From Blastococcus sp. TF02-8 (lineage in GTDB: Bacteria; Actinomycetota; Actinomycetes; Mycobacteriales; Geodermatophilaceae), in contig NZ_QOHK01000002.1 of NCBI RefSeq assembly GCF_003319175.1, positions 186,001 to 250,000 on the forward strand: 64,000 bases of DNA, in the 5' to 3' direction. Each line of letters starts with the position of its first letter. Position 1 is the first letter of the stretch. Both the position numbers and the translations under genes were made by a program. Below the pieces are notes generated by a model. The model saw only the letters and a list, made by a program, of their open reading frames with translations. It did not search any database and was not told the DNA's origin. This document shows positions 34,154 to 42,514 of the stretch, one piece after another.

Positions 34154-34953
34154 GCCCGCAGACTGATCGTCTCGCCGCGGTAGGCGGGTCGAACGGTGCC
34201 GGGCAGGCGCCGGCGGGCCACCTCGGCCACGAAGTCGCCCAGCGGCGAGGCGAAGCGGTCGTAGTCGTCGTAGTGCACCGGCACGGTGACCGGCGGCTTC
34301 AGCAGCTCCACCAGGTCCGCGCCCTGCCGCCCGTCCATCGTGACGGTCAGGCCGAGCGCCTTGGTGCCGCCCAGGTGGGGGATCACGACGTCCAGCGGGC
34401 CGCAGCGCTCCAGCACCTCGCCGAGGAACGGCCGGAACAGCGTGTCGCCGCTGATGTAGCCGCGCCAGCTCACCTCGCCGCCGCGCACCAGCTCCAGCAC
34501 GCTGCCCATCACCGGGGGCAGCACCCTCGCCAGCAGTCCCGGCCCGTGCACGCCCGGCACCGAGGTGATCCGCAGCTCGTCGTCCCCGGCGGAGAGCACG
34601 TGCCGCTGCCACGGCTTCAGGTCCGACGTCGCCTGGAAGCCCTTGCGGCCCAGCGCCTCGGCCGCGGCCTGCGTGGTGACCACCGGCGTCGCCTTGTCCA
34701 GGTTGTCGGTGGCGATGTCGTCCCAGTGGTCGCCGTGCAGGTGCGAGAGCAGGATCGCGTCCAGGGCGGGGAGCTGGGTGGGCTGCAGCGCCGGGTCGGT
34801 CAGCCGCTTGGTCCACAGCCCCTTGCCGAGGTAGGCGCGCTGACCGCGGTGCAGGAAGCTCGGATCGGTGAGCAGGGTGAACGCCCCGACCCGCAGCAGC
34901 ATCGTGGCGTTGCCGCCGAAGGTCATCGTCACGTCGTCCACGGGGTCGGCCAT
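34150..34953 (-). CDS. MBL-fold metallo-hydrolase (UlaG/YddR-like)
   Basis: A 267-residue metallo-beta-lactamase-fold hydrolase. The binuclear zinc motif is AILLSHLHGDHWDD near residue 70. Further ligands are in VPGVHGPG, YISGDTLF and VPVHYDDYD. The FGGNATMLLRVGAFTLLTDP start resembles the UlaG/L-ascorbate-6-phosphate-lactonase and N-acyl-PE phospholipase D-like group. ATG 34953 is inferred from family length; a longer frame would run into the divergent TldD gene, whose GTG is 43 bp away. The substrate is unknown. Confidence 0.88.
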   Translation of the reverse strand: MADPVDDVTMTFGGNATMLLRVGAFTLLTDPSFLHRGQRAYLGKGLWTKRLTDPALQPTQLPALDAILLSHLHGDHWDDIATDNLDKATPVVTTQAAAEALGRKGFQATSDLKPWQRHVLSAGDDELRITSVPGVHGPGLLARVLPPVMGSVLELVRGGEVSWRGYISGDTLFRPFLGEVLERCGPLDVVIPHLGGTKALGLTVTMDGRQGADLVELLKPPVTVPVHYDDYDRFASPLGDFVAEVARRRLPGTVRPAYRGETISLRA

Positions 34954-34996
34954 GTGCACGCGCGTACCCGCGTGTCGCGCTGGTAGACAAGGTCTC

Positions 34997-36511
34997 GTGC
35001 CATCCCCCCGCGCCATCGACGAGGCGTTCCTCGCGCTGCCGCTGTCCGCGCTGACCGACGCCGCGCTCACCCGCGCCGTCGACCTCGGCTGCGAGCACGC
35101 CGACATCCGCGTCGAGCGCATCCGCACCCAGACGATCAGCCTGCGCGACGCCCGCCCCGAGGCCTTCACCGACGGCGAGGACCTCGGCCTCGCCGTCCGC
35201 GTGGTGCACGAGGGCACCTGGGGATTCGCCGCCGGCGTCGTCCTCACCGCGGCCGAGGCCGTGCGCCTCGCCGAGGAGGCGGTCGCCGTCGCCCAGGTCG
35301 CCGCCGCGCTGAACCGCGACGGCGTGGAGCTGGCGCCCGAGCCGGTGTACGCCGACGCCGAGTACGTCTCCGCCTACGACGTCGACCCGTTCACGGTCCC
35401 CGATGCCGAGAAGACCGCGCTGCTCACCGAGCTGTCCGAGCAGCTGCTCGCCGCCGACGGAGTCGAGCACGTGCAGGCCACCTGCATGCTCGTGAAGGAG
35501 CAGAAGTACTACGCCGACACCGCCGGCACCCGCACCCGCCAGCAGCGGGTGCGCATCCACCCCGACCTCACCGCACTGACCGTCGACCGCGCCACGGGCT
35601 CCTTCGAGAGCATGCGCACCCTCGCGCCGCCGGCCGGCCGCGGCTGGGAGTACCTGACCGGCACCGGCTGGGACTGGCGCGCGGAACTGGCCGAGATCCC
35701 CGAGCTGCTGCGGGAGAAGACCAAGGCGCCGTCGGTGCAGTCGGGCCGGTACGACCTCGTCGTGGACCCCTCCAACCTGTGGCTGACCATCCACGAGTCC
35801 ATCGGTCACGCCACCGAACTGGACCGGGCGCTCGGCTACGAGGCCGCCTACGCCGGCACCTCGTTCGCGACGCCGGACAAGCTCGGCACCCTGCGGTACG
35901 GCTCGTCGATCATGAACGTCACCGGCGACCGCACCGCCCTGCACGGCCTCTCCACCGTCGGCTGGGACGACGAGGGCGTCGCCGGCCAGCAGTGGGACAT
36001 CGTGAAGGACGGCGTGCTGGTCGGCTACCAGGTCGACCGCAACATGGCCCGCCTGCAGGGCATGGATCGCTCCAACGGCTGCGCGTTCGCCGATTCGCCC
36101 GGTCACGTGCCGGTGCAGCGGATGGCCAACGTCTCGCTGCAGCCCGCGCCGGACGGCCCGTCGACCGAGGACGTCATCGCCGGCGTCGAGCGGGGGATCT
36201 ACGTCGTCGGCGACAAGAGCTGGTCGATCGACATGCAGCGCTACAACTTCCAGTTCACCGGCCAGCGGTTCTACCGGATCGAGGGCGGCAAGCTGGCCGG
36301 CCAGCTGCGCGACGTCGCCTACCAGGCCACCACCACGGACTTCTGGGGCTCGATGCGCGTCGTCGGCGGCCCGCAGACCTACGTGCTGGGGGGCGCGTTC
36401 AACTGCGGCAAGGCCCAGCCCGGCCAGACGGCGGCGGTCAGCCACGGGTGCCCGACGGCGCTGTTCGAGAACGTGAACATCCTCAACACCGTCGAGGAGG
36501 CCGGGCGATGA
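34997..36511 (+). CDS. TldD/PmbA metalloprotease, TldD-like subunit
   Basis: A 504-residue TldD-family protease with the zinc motif HESIGH (HExxxH) near residue 266 and the central GTRTRQQRVR substrate-channel region. TldD pairs with TldE/PmbA to form a heterodimer that degrades unfolded peptides and processes some RiPP precursors; TldD carries the zinc. GTG 34997 lies 7 nt after TAGACA. The PmbA-like partner is encoded next with a 4-nt ATGA overlap. No RiPP precursor other than mftA is nearby, and mycofactocin uses MftE instead. Confidence 0.93.
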   Translation: MPSPRAIDEAFLALPLSALTDAALTRAVDLGCEHADIRVERIRTQTISLRDARPEAFTDGEDLGLAVRVVHEGTWGFAAGVVLTAAEAVRLAEEAVAVAQVAAALNRDGVELAPEPVYADAEYVSAYDVDPFTVPDAEKTALLTELSEQLLAADGVEHVQATCMLVKEQKYYADTAGTRTRQQRVRIHPDLTALTVDRATGSFESMRTLAPPAGRGWEYLTGTGWDWRAELAEIPELLREKTKAPSVQSGRYDLVVDPSNLWLTIHESIGHATELDRALGYEAAYAGTSFATPDKLGTLRYGSSIMNVTGDRTALHGLSTVGWDDEGVAGQQWDIVKDGVLVGYQVDRNMARLQGMDRSNGCAFADSPGHVPVQRMANVSLQPAPDGPSTEDVIAGVERGIYVVGDKSWSIDMQRYNFQFTGQRFYRIEGGKLAGQLRDVAYQATTTDFWGSMRVVGGPQTYVLGGAFNCGKAQPGQTAAVSHGCPTALFENVNILNTVEEAGR

Positions 36512-37896
36512 GCCACCAGCGCGCGCAGGACCTGGTCGAGCAGGCGCTGGCCGCGTCCACCGCCGACGGACAGGTCACCTTCGTCGTCGAGGGGTCCGAG
36601 GCCAACCTGCGGTGGGCGGGCAACAGCCTCACCACCAACGGCGCGATGCGCTCGCGCCAGGTCGTCGTTGTCTCCTTCGTCGACGGCGGCACCGGCGTGG
36701 CGGCCGGCACGGTGACCCGCAGCGGGACGCCGGACATCGCCGAGCTGGTCGCCGCCAGCGAGCAGTCCGCCCGCGACGCCGGTCCGGCCGAGGACGCGAT
36801 GCCGCTGATCGGCGAGACGCCGCCCGGCGCCGGCGACTGGGACGCCGACCCCGCGGAGACCTCGATCGGCGTGTTCGCCGACTTCGCCCCGGCGCTGGGG
36901 CAGGCGTTCGGGGAGGCCGCCGACCGCGGCGAGCTGCTGTACGGCTTCGCCGAGCACGGCATGAGCACCACCTACCTGGGCAGCACCACGGGCCTGCGGC
37001 TGCGGCACGACCAGCCCACGGGCCGGGTCGAGCTCAACGGCAAGTCGCCGGACTTCAGCCGCTCCGTCTGGGCCGGCACGAGCACCCGGGACTTCCGCGA
37101 CGTCTCGGTGGCCGAGCTCGCCGCCGACGTGCAGCGGAAGATGGCCTGGTCGCAGCGACGGATCGACCTTCCGGCCGGGCGGTACGAGACGCTGCTGCCG
37201 CCCTCGGCCGTGAGCGACCTGATGATCTACCTGTACTGGACGATGGAGGCCCGCGACGCCGACGAGGGCCGCAACGTCTTCGCCAAGCCCGGTGGCGGCA
37301 ACCGGATCGGCGACCGCCTCGCCGAGCTGCCGCTGACCCTGCGCAGCGACCCGCAGTACCCCGGCCTGGAGGCGGCCCCGTTCCAGGTGGTCGGCTCCTC
37401 CTCGGGTGCGGCGTCCGTGTTCGACAACGGTATGGCGACGCCCGCGGTGAACTGGATCGAGAACGGTGTGCTGGCCAACCTGGTGCGTCCGCGCGCCTGG
37501 GCGCTCAGGACCACCGCCCCGGCCACCGCGGCGGTGGACAACCTGGTCCTCGAGGATGCCTCCGCAACGGCCACGCAGGAGGAGATGCTCGCCGCCACCG
37601 AGCGCGGGCTGCTGCTGACCACGCTCTGGTACATCCGCGAGGTCGACCCGCAGACGCTGCTGCTCACCGGGCTCACGCGCGACGGCGTCTTCCTCGTGGA
37701 GAACGGGGAGGTGGCCGGCGCGGTGAACAACTTCCGGTTCAACGAGTCGCCGGTGGACCTCCTCGGCCGGGCGGTGCAGGCCTCGCGCACCGAGCGGACG
37801 CTGCCGCGGGAGTGGAACGACTGGTTCACCCGCACGGCGATGCCGGCCCTCCGGGTCCCCGACTTCAACATGAGCAGCGTCAGCCCCGCGAGCTGA
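36508..37896 (+). CDS. TldD/PmbA family protein, TldE/PmbA-like subunit
   Basis: The 462-residue partner of the preceding TldD-like protein. It has the family fold (RQVVVVSFVDGGTGVAAGTV, ETLLPPSAVSDLMIYLYW, TLWYIREVDPQTLLLTGLTRDGVFLVENGEV read as separate motif blocks between residues 50 and 415). The HExxxH zinc motif is absent, as expected of the TldE/PmbA half. ATG 36508 overlaps the TldD stop; the upstream extension is spurious. The pair would act as a cytosolic heterodimeric peptidase. Confidence 0.92.
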   Translation: MSHQRAQDLVEQALAASTADGQVTFVVEGSEANLRWAGNSLTTNGAMRSRQVVVVSFVDGGTGVAAGTVTRSGTPDIAELVAASEQSARDAGPAEDAMPLIGETPPGAGDWDADPAETSIGVFADFAPALGQAFGEAADRGELLYGFAEHGMSTTYLGSTTGLRLRHDQPTGRVELNGKSPDFSRSVWAGTSTRDFRDVSVAELAADVQRKMAWSQRRIDLPAGRYETLLPPSAVSDLMIYLYWTMEARDADEGRNVFAKPGGGNRIGDRLAELPLTLRSDPQYPGLEAAPFQVVGSSSGAASVFDNGMATPAVNWIENGVLANLVRPRAWALRTTAPATAAVDNLVLEDASATATQEEMLAATERGLLLTTLWYIREVDPQTLLLTGLTRDGVFLVENGEVAGAVNNFRFNESPVDLLGRAVQASRTERTLPREWNDWFTRTAMPALRVPDFNMSSVSPAS

Positions 37897-37991
37897 GCCG
37901 GATCGCGCTCCGCGACCCGCACACTGCGGATCGTGACCGTCTCGTGTCCTGACCGGGTCAGCGGCCCGGGCCTCTCCGGCGTGTACAGGAC

Positions 37992-38486
37992 ATGACACCC
38001 GAGCAGTCCTTCGCCGAGTTCTACGCGGCGTGGAAGGACCCATGCCTGCGAGCGGTCGTGGCCGCCGGCAGCGACCGCGCCGTCGCAGAGGAGGCCGTCG
38101 CCGAGGCCTTCGCGCGGGCCTGGGCGAGCTGGCCGAAGGTCAGCCGCCACCCCGCCCCGTCGGCATGGGTCGTCCGCACCGCGCTCAACCACCGCGTCTC
38201 CCGCTGGCGGCGGACCCGCCGCGAGGTGGCACTGACCACCGACGTGGCCGACGGCGTCGTCGCGCTGCACACGCCGCACGCGGAACGGGACGACCTGGTC
38301 CGCGCCGTCGCCGCGCTGCCGCAGCGGCAGCGCCAGGTCGTGGCCCTGCGGATCTTCCTCGACCTCGACACCCAGCGGACGGCCGAGGCGCTGGACCTCT
38401 CGCCCGGCACCGTGACCACCCACCTGCACCGCGCGCTCACTGCACTGCGTGCCGCTCTCTCCACCGATCTGGAGGCCTGCTCATGA
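37992..38486 (+). CDS. ECF (SigE-family) RNA polymerase sigma factor
   Basis: A 164-residue extracytoplasmic-function sigma factor. Region 2 spans about residues 5-65 (FAEFYAAWKDPCLRAVVAAG, AEAFARAWASWPKV, WVVRTALNHRVSRWRR). Region 4 spans about 100-155 (AVAALPQRQRQVVALRIFLD, then TAEALDLSPGTVTTHLHRAL, a helix-turn-helix). The divergence of region 2 fits the SigE-family actinobacterial ECFs. ATG 37992 has only a weak AGGA upstream. The next gene, a single-pass membrane protein, overlaps by 4 nt and probably restrains or senses for this sigma factor. Confidence 0.92.
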   Translation: MTPEQSFAEFYAAWKDPCLRAVVAAGSDRAVAEEAVAEAFARAWASWPKVSRHPAPSAWVVRTALNHRVSRWRRTRREVALTTDVADGVVALHTPHAERDDLVRAVAALPQRQRQVVALRIFLDLDTQRTAEALDLSPGTVTTHLHRALTALRAALSTDLEACS

Positions 38487-39454
38487 GCACCGACCTGCGT
38501 GCCGACGTCACCGCCGCCTATGCCGACGTCACCCTCTCCGACCCGCTCGAGCAGGTCGTCCGCCGTGGCCGGCGCATCCGTCGGGCCCGCCGCGCCCGCC
38601 GGGTGGCCCCGGCGCTGGTGGCCGCCGCGGCCGTCGTCGTCGGCGTCTCGGTCGTGCACGACGACGGCGGGGTGCCCGCCGCGGGTGCGGTCGTGCTCGT
38701 CGACTACTCGGTGCCGGCCTTCCCGCTCTCCTTCGACCGTCTGCCCGCGGGGCTGGTGGGGCCGCACGCCTCGCTCGACCCGTCGTTCGACGAGGTCGGC
38801 CCCGGGACGGCGCACGCCGGCTGGGGCGATCCCGGCGACCCGGACTCCGGCGTCGGCATCACCGTCGGGACCGAGCTGAGCACCGACGGCTCGGACGAGA
38901 TCGGCGAGGTCGAGATCGGCGGGGAGGACGCCACCGTCTACCGGACCGACGTCACCGGCGGACCGGCGGAGATCTCCGTGGTGTGGGAGCGCGCCGACGA
39001 CCAGTGGGTGCGGGTGACCGGCTCCGGGCGCTTCGGCTCGGAGAAGTCGGTGGTCGAGCTCGCCCGCCGGGTGACCGATCGCGGCTTCGCGGTGCCCCTG
39101 CAGGTGGCCGTCGCGCCGCGTGGCTGGGTGGTGGTCGCCTACAAGGACGACCGGGTCCTGACCCTCGCCGACCCGGCGGGCGCTCCGGCGACCGACGCGA
39201 CGGCGCGCACGCTCACCGTGCACCTGCCGCCGCAGCCCAGCGCTCCCGCCGACCTGCCCTCCGACGTCGGCGCGACCGACGGCCGCATGGACGCCGTGAC
39301 CGTCCAGGGGCAGTCCGCGTACCTGCTGCCGACGGCGGAGGCGTGGTTCCTGCAGGCGTCGCTGCCCGACGGCACCGTGTTCACCCTCCAGGCGCCGCTG
39401 GACCTGACGCCCCGGCAGGTGGTGGCCGTCGCCGACGGCGTCGCCCGCCGCTGA
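38483..39454 (+). CDS. Membrane protein coupled to ECF sigma factor (candidate anti-sigma)
   Basis: A 323-residue protein. A short cytosolic N-terminus (residues 1-40, MSTDLRADVTAAYADVTLSD then an Arg-rich stretch) is followed by one membrane helix (VAPALVAAAAVVVGVSVV, about 41-58). A large extracellular domain of unknown family, rich in Asp, Gly and Val, makes up the rest. ATG 38483 overlaps the sigma-factor stop. The layout (cytosolic part, one helix, outside sensor) and coupling suggest an anti-sigma or sensor role. No zinc-finger HxxxCxxC motif is visible, so this is inference. Confidence 0.7.
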   Translation: MSTDLRADVTAAYADVTLSDPLEQVVRRGRRIRRARRARRVAPALVAAAAVVVGVSVVHDDGGVPAAGAVVLVDYSVPAFPLSFDRLPAGLVGPHASLDPSFDEVGPGTAHAGWGDPGDPDSGVGITVGTELSTDGSDEIGEVEIGGEDATVYRTDVTGGPAEISVVWERADDQWVRVTGSGRFGSEKSVVELARRVTDRGFAVPLQVAVAPRGWVVVAYKDDRVLTLADPAGAPATDATARTLTVHLPPQPSAPADLPSDVGATDGRMDAVTVQGQSAYLLPTAEAWFLQASLPDGTVFTLQAPLDLTPRQVVAVADGVARR

Positions 39455-39470
39455 GAACCCCCAGGGGGCG

Positions 39471-39498
39471 CGGGGTCGGTTCGCACGGACCGGCCCCG
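39471..39498 (+). terminator. Hairpin terminator after the sigma-factor operon
   Basis: 10-bp arms (39471-39480 and 39489-39498), one G-T pair, 8-nt loop, 16 nt after the membrane protein stop. The rest of the 277-bp gap up to 39731 holds a lower-GC stretch near 39660-39690 and a GGCCCCT/AGGGGCC hairpin near 39695-39714. Confidence 0.65.
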
Positions 39499-39731
39499 TG
39501 CCACGCCCGGGTGGGGGCGTTCCGTCACAGGTGGCGACAAGTCGATCTCGGGACGCTGGCGGAAACTGACGGCGACGACGCGTACGCATCGGCTTACGCT
39601 CGGTGTCGGAAGAAGAACGACCGGAGCGCTTTACCCCAGACCTGGTTCTGCCGAAACCTCCGGTAGCTCGAAAATTCCGTACATCGCAACGCGGGGCCCC
39701 TCTTCCCAGGGGCCGTCGAGGGGAGGACTCC

Positions 39732-40034
39732 GTGAGCAGGAGTCGCAAGCCGTCCGTCTTCCAGGTGGGCAAGGTCCGCGACGACGGGCACACCGTCGTC
39801 ATCTCCGGCTGGGGCCTGGGCCTCTGCGCCGCCGGCTGTGCCTGCCACCGTCACCCGTCCGCCGGTCACCTCGCCATCGCCGAGGACCAGGCCGGTGGGT
39901 CCATCGGCCTGGTCAGCTTCCGCGAGGGTGGCTGCGACTGCTGCGAGCCGTGGACCTCCGAGGAGCTCTCGGCGATCCTGCGGGACTTCCAGGCTCTCGC
40001 CGGCCTCGAGGCGCAGGAGCCCCTCGCCGGCTGA
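39732..40034 (+). CDS. Small Cys/His-rich hypothetical protein
   Basis: A 100-residue protein I do not recognise. It has a basic start (SRSRKPSVFQVGKVRDDGHT), a Gly-rich strand pair, then a Cys/His cluster CAAGCACHRHPSAGH (residues about 32-46). A second cluster GGCDCCEPW lies at about residues 67-75, followed by an acidic helix EELSAILRDFQALAGLEAQE. Five Cys and three His suggest metal or Fe-S binding, or a redox role; this is inference. GTG 39732 follows GGGAGGA. It has no operon partner; a lower-GC stretch (GC-poor around 39660-39690) precedes it and may hold its promoter. Confidence 0.65.
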   Translation: MSRSRKPSVFQVGKVRDDGHTVVISGWGLGLCAAGCACHRHPSAGHLAIAEDQAGGSIGLVSFREGGCDCCEPWTSEELSAILRDFQALAGLEAQEPLAG

Positions 40035-40052
40035 TCGACGGACCCTCTCGCC

Positions 40053-40079
40053 CCCGACCCTCGCTGCGCTCGGGTCGGG
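40053..40079 (+). terminator. Hairpin terminator after the Cys-rich gene
   Basis: CCCGACCC (40053-40060) pairs with GGGTCGGG (40072-40079), 18 nt after the stop codon. Related GGGACC/GGTCCC segments repeat over the next 60 bp. Confidence 0.6.
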
Positions 40080-40177
40080 TCCCTGCGGGAGGCTGGTCCC
40101 AGCACGTCGCCACGCTCGGGCCGGGACCCTGCGACGGAGCCGTTCCATCGCCTCGCCGGCGGGGTAGGCGCGATCCC

Positions 40178-40669
40178 ATGTTGGGACGCGCTGCCCTGCG
40201 GGGTGCACTCGCCGGTCTGGTCGGCGTCGCTGTGATGACCGTCGGCGAGAAGGCCGAGCAGGTCGTCACCGGTCGCCCGGACAGCTACGTGCCGGCGCGC
40301 ACCCTCACGGCACTCACCACCGGCCGCCGGCTCCCGGGCTCGGCCCGGCCGCCGGTGCGCAACCACCTCATGCACTGGGGCACCGGCGCCGCCGTCGGTG
40401 CCCTTCGTGGCGTCTGGGCTGCCTCCGGCCTGCGCGGCTGGCGCGCCTCGGCCTGGCACACGTCCGTCCGTCTGGCCACCGACCAGACCCTGGAGAACGC
40501 CACCGGCGTCGGCGCGCCCCCGTGGACCTGGTCCCGGCGCGACCGGGTCGTCGACGTCGGTCACAAGGCCGTCTACTCGTTCGTCACCGGCGCCGTGGCC
40601 GACCGCCTCGTGCCGCTGGCCGTCGACCGCCGGGCGGACGGCACGGCCCGGGGGCCGCGCCGCAGCTGA
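40178..40669 (+). CDS. Conserved hypothetical membrane-associated protein
   Basis: A 163-residue protein with an N-terminal hydrophobic helix (LRGALAGLVGVAVMTVGEKAEQ) and several weaker hydrophobic stretches (HWGTGAAVGALRGVWAASGL, AVYSFVTGAVADRLVPLAV). A WTW motif and many Arg residues lie between. It looks like one of the small actinobacterial membrane proteins related to DUF1440-type proteins, but I cannot name the family firmly. ATG 40178 is preceded by TAGGCG 7 nt upstream. Function is unknown. Confidence 0.65.
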   Translation: MLGRAALRGALAGLVGVAVMTVGEKAEQVVTGRPDSYVPARTLTALTTGRRLPGSARPPVRNHLMHWGTGAAVGALRGVWAASGLRGWRASAWHTSVRLATDQTLENATGVGAPPWTWSRRDRVVDVGHKAVYSFVTGAVADRLVPLAVDRRADGTARGPRRS

Positions 40670-40849
40670 CCCCGTTCCGTGCGGGGTGCCGGTCGTCTCG
40701 TGGGACCCGTGTGACGGGAGAGATCACCGCAGGGCTTGCGTTGGGCGCGCCGACCACTACATGTCGACACGGTCTCCCTACCGTCCGTGCTGACGCGCAT
40801 AGTTGCGGCCCCTTCCCCGGGCCCGGCGCGGGTGATCGGAGGCCACACG

Positions 40850-41875
40850 GTGCAGTCGCTGCGTACGACCACGCGTCGCCGCTCGCGCGTCGTCATGGCG
40901 CTCGGAGCAGCGCTCGTCGCCGGCGCGGCCGGTGTGCTCGCGCCCACCCCGGCCGGTGCCGCCCCCGGCTCCGCCGCCGAGGCGACCCGGCTGCTGCAGG
41001 AGACGGCTCAGCGGCTGACCGTGATCGACGAGCAGGTGCACGAGGGCGAGCTCACCGTCGCCCGTCTCCAGGCCGAGGCCGCCACCGCCGCCGCAGCCGC
41101 ACAGGCCGCCCGCGATGCCCTCGCCGTGCACGAGCCGCAGATCCGCGCCATCGCCCAGAGCAGCTTCCGCAAACAGGAGTCGCGGGTCGCGGCCTTCCTG
41201 ACCAGCGACTCCGCCGACGACCTCGTGCAGCAGATGACCACGCTGGACGTGATCGCCGCCCACACCAACAGCCTCGTCGCCGAGGTCGCCGCCGCCCGGT
41301 CGGCCGCCGAGCAGGCCCAGGCCGCCGCCGACCAGGCGACCGCCACCGCGCAGGCGAGCCTCGCCGAGCTGGAGAAGCAGAAGGCGGAGGTGGAGCGGCA
41401 GGCCGAGCAGTACCAGTCGGACTTCGCCCGGCTCTCCGCCGCCGAGCAGGACCGGCTCTCCACCCTCGTCGCCGGCCCGAAGCTGGCCGCGCCGTCGGCG
41501 TCGTCCCTCCCGGTCGCCCCCAACGGCGCCGCGGCCACCGCGATCCAGGTGGCGCTGTCCAAGGTCGGCTCGCCCTACCGCGCCGGCGCCTCCGGCCCGA
41601 ACGCCTTCGACTGCTCCGGCCTGACCTCCTACGCCTATGCCGCAGCCGGGGTCACCCTCCCGCGCAGCAGCCGGGCCCAGTCGACCATCGGCCGGCAGGT
41701 CTCCCGCAGCGAGCTCCAGCCGGGCGACCTGGTCTTCTACTACACGCCCATCAGCCACGTGGCGCTGTACATCGGCGACGGCATGATCGTGCACGCCCGC
41801 ACCTACGGGACGCCGCTGTCGGTCACCACGGTCGACCAGAACGGCTTCCGCTTCGGGGTGCGCCTCACCGGCTGA
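40850..41875 (+). CDS. Secreted NlpC/P60 peptidoglycan endopeptidase with coiled coil
   Basis: A 341-residue secreted protein. Its signal peptide (basic TTTRRRSRVV, hydrophobic MALGAALVAGAAGVLA, cleavage near PAGAAPG) ends at about residue 40. A long Ala/Glu/Gln coiled coil (about 45-210) leads to an NlpC/P60 domain (about 225-341). Catalytic Cys is in FDCSGLTSYAYAAAG, His in ISHVALYIGDG, then a late His (VHART). This is the RipA/PcsB-like layout for cutting cell-wall cross-links during division. GTG 40850 follows CGGAGG. TTGCGT and TACATG, 16 nt apart at 40736-40763, may be its promoter. Confidence 0.92.
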   Translation: MQSLRTTTRRRSRVVMALGAALVAGAAGVLAPTPAGAAPGSAAEATRLLQETAQRLTVIDEQVHEGELTVARLQAEAATAAAAAQAARDALAVHEPQIRAIAQSSFRKQESRVAAFLTSDSADDLVQQMTTLDVIAAHTNSLVAEVAAARSAAEQAQAAADQATATAQASLAELEKQKAEVERQAEQYQSDFARLSAAEQDRLSTLVAGPKLAAPSASSLPVAPNGAAATAIQVALSKVGSPYRAGASGPNAFDCSGLTSYAYAAAGVTLPRSSRAQSTIGRQVSRSELQPGDLVFYYTPISHVALYIGDGMIVHARTYGTPLSVTTVDQNGFRFGVRLTG

Positions 41876-42461
41876 GCCGGCCCGCCCGCTCGGTCAGCTC
41901 CTGCACGGCCGCGGCGATCCGCCTCGCCCGGGTGGCGGGGGTCGCTGCGGTCTGCACGCGCCACAGCACGGAGTAGCGCTCACCGCTGGTGAGTGCCTCG
42001 AACGCCGTCCGTGCCACGGGGGCCGCGTCGAGGGCGGCCGCGAGATCCTCCGGCACGGTGATCGTCGCCGGCCCGGCGTAGGCACGGTCCCAGCGACCGT
42101 CGGCCTTGGCGGCCTCGACGGCAGCCCGGCCCGCCGGTCGCATCCGGCCCTCCTCGATCAGCCGGGTGGCGGTCTGCACGTTCTTCAGCGACCACACGCT
42201 GCGCGGCCGCCGGGGCGTGATCCGCTGGACGTACCAGGAGTCGTCGATCCGGTTCGCCCGGCCGTCGATCCATCCGAAGCAGAGCAGCACCTCGACCATC
42301 CCGGCCCAGTCGACCGAGGGCACGCCCGTGCCCTTCTTCGCGATCTTCACGTACAGGCCGGGCGCGGTGGCGTGGTGCTCCTCCAGCCAGGTCTCCAGGG
42401 CGGCCTGGTCGGCGAACGCGAGGACGGGCAGGTCCGTGGGCTCGGTCACGCCGGTGATCAT
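41865..42461 (-). CDS. YdeI/OmpD-associated family protein
   Basis: A 198-residue YdeI-type protein. It has AALETWLEEHHATAPGLYVKIAKKGTG (split over residues 20-46), VEVLLCFGWIDGRANRIDD, TPRRPRSVWSLKNV and the C-terminal YSVLWRVQTAATPATRARRIAAAV. The C-terminal helix pair is the OmdA domain. The biochemical role is unknown; in other bacteria members are tied to stress or antimicrobial-peptide response. ATG 42461 is given; GTG 42449 also fits. It overlaps the NlpC/P60 gene tail to tail by 11 bp. Confidence 0.9.
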   Translation of the reverse strand: MITGVTEPTDLPVLAFADQAALETWLEEHHATAPGLYVKIAKKGTGVPSVDWAGMVEVLLCFGWIDGRANRIDDSWYVQRITPRRPRSVWSLKNVQTATRLIEEGRMRPAGRAAVEAAKADGRWDRAYAGPATITVPEDLAAALDAAPVARTAFEALTSGERYSVLWRVQTAATPATRARRIAAAVQELTERAGRLSR

Positions 42462-42514
42462 CCGCTCGGGGTCCGACGGTTTGGCCGTCCCCGCGCGCGG
42501 CTACCGGCGTCCGG

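Noticed and set aside
34997-37896. TldD/PmbA pair as processor of a local RiPP
   Set aside because: The only precursor peptide seen is MftA, which has MftE; TldD/PmbA pairs are common housekeeping proteases.
40681-40849. Possible c-di-AMP (ydaO) riboswitch before the NlpC/P60 gene
   Set aside because: Such genes often have one in actinobacteria, but I could not see the conserved core elements in this 170-bp leader.
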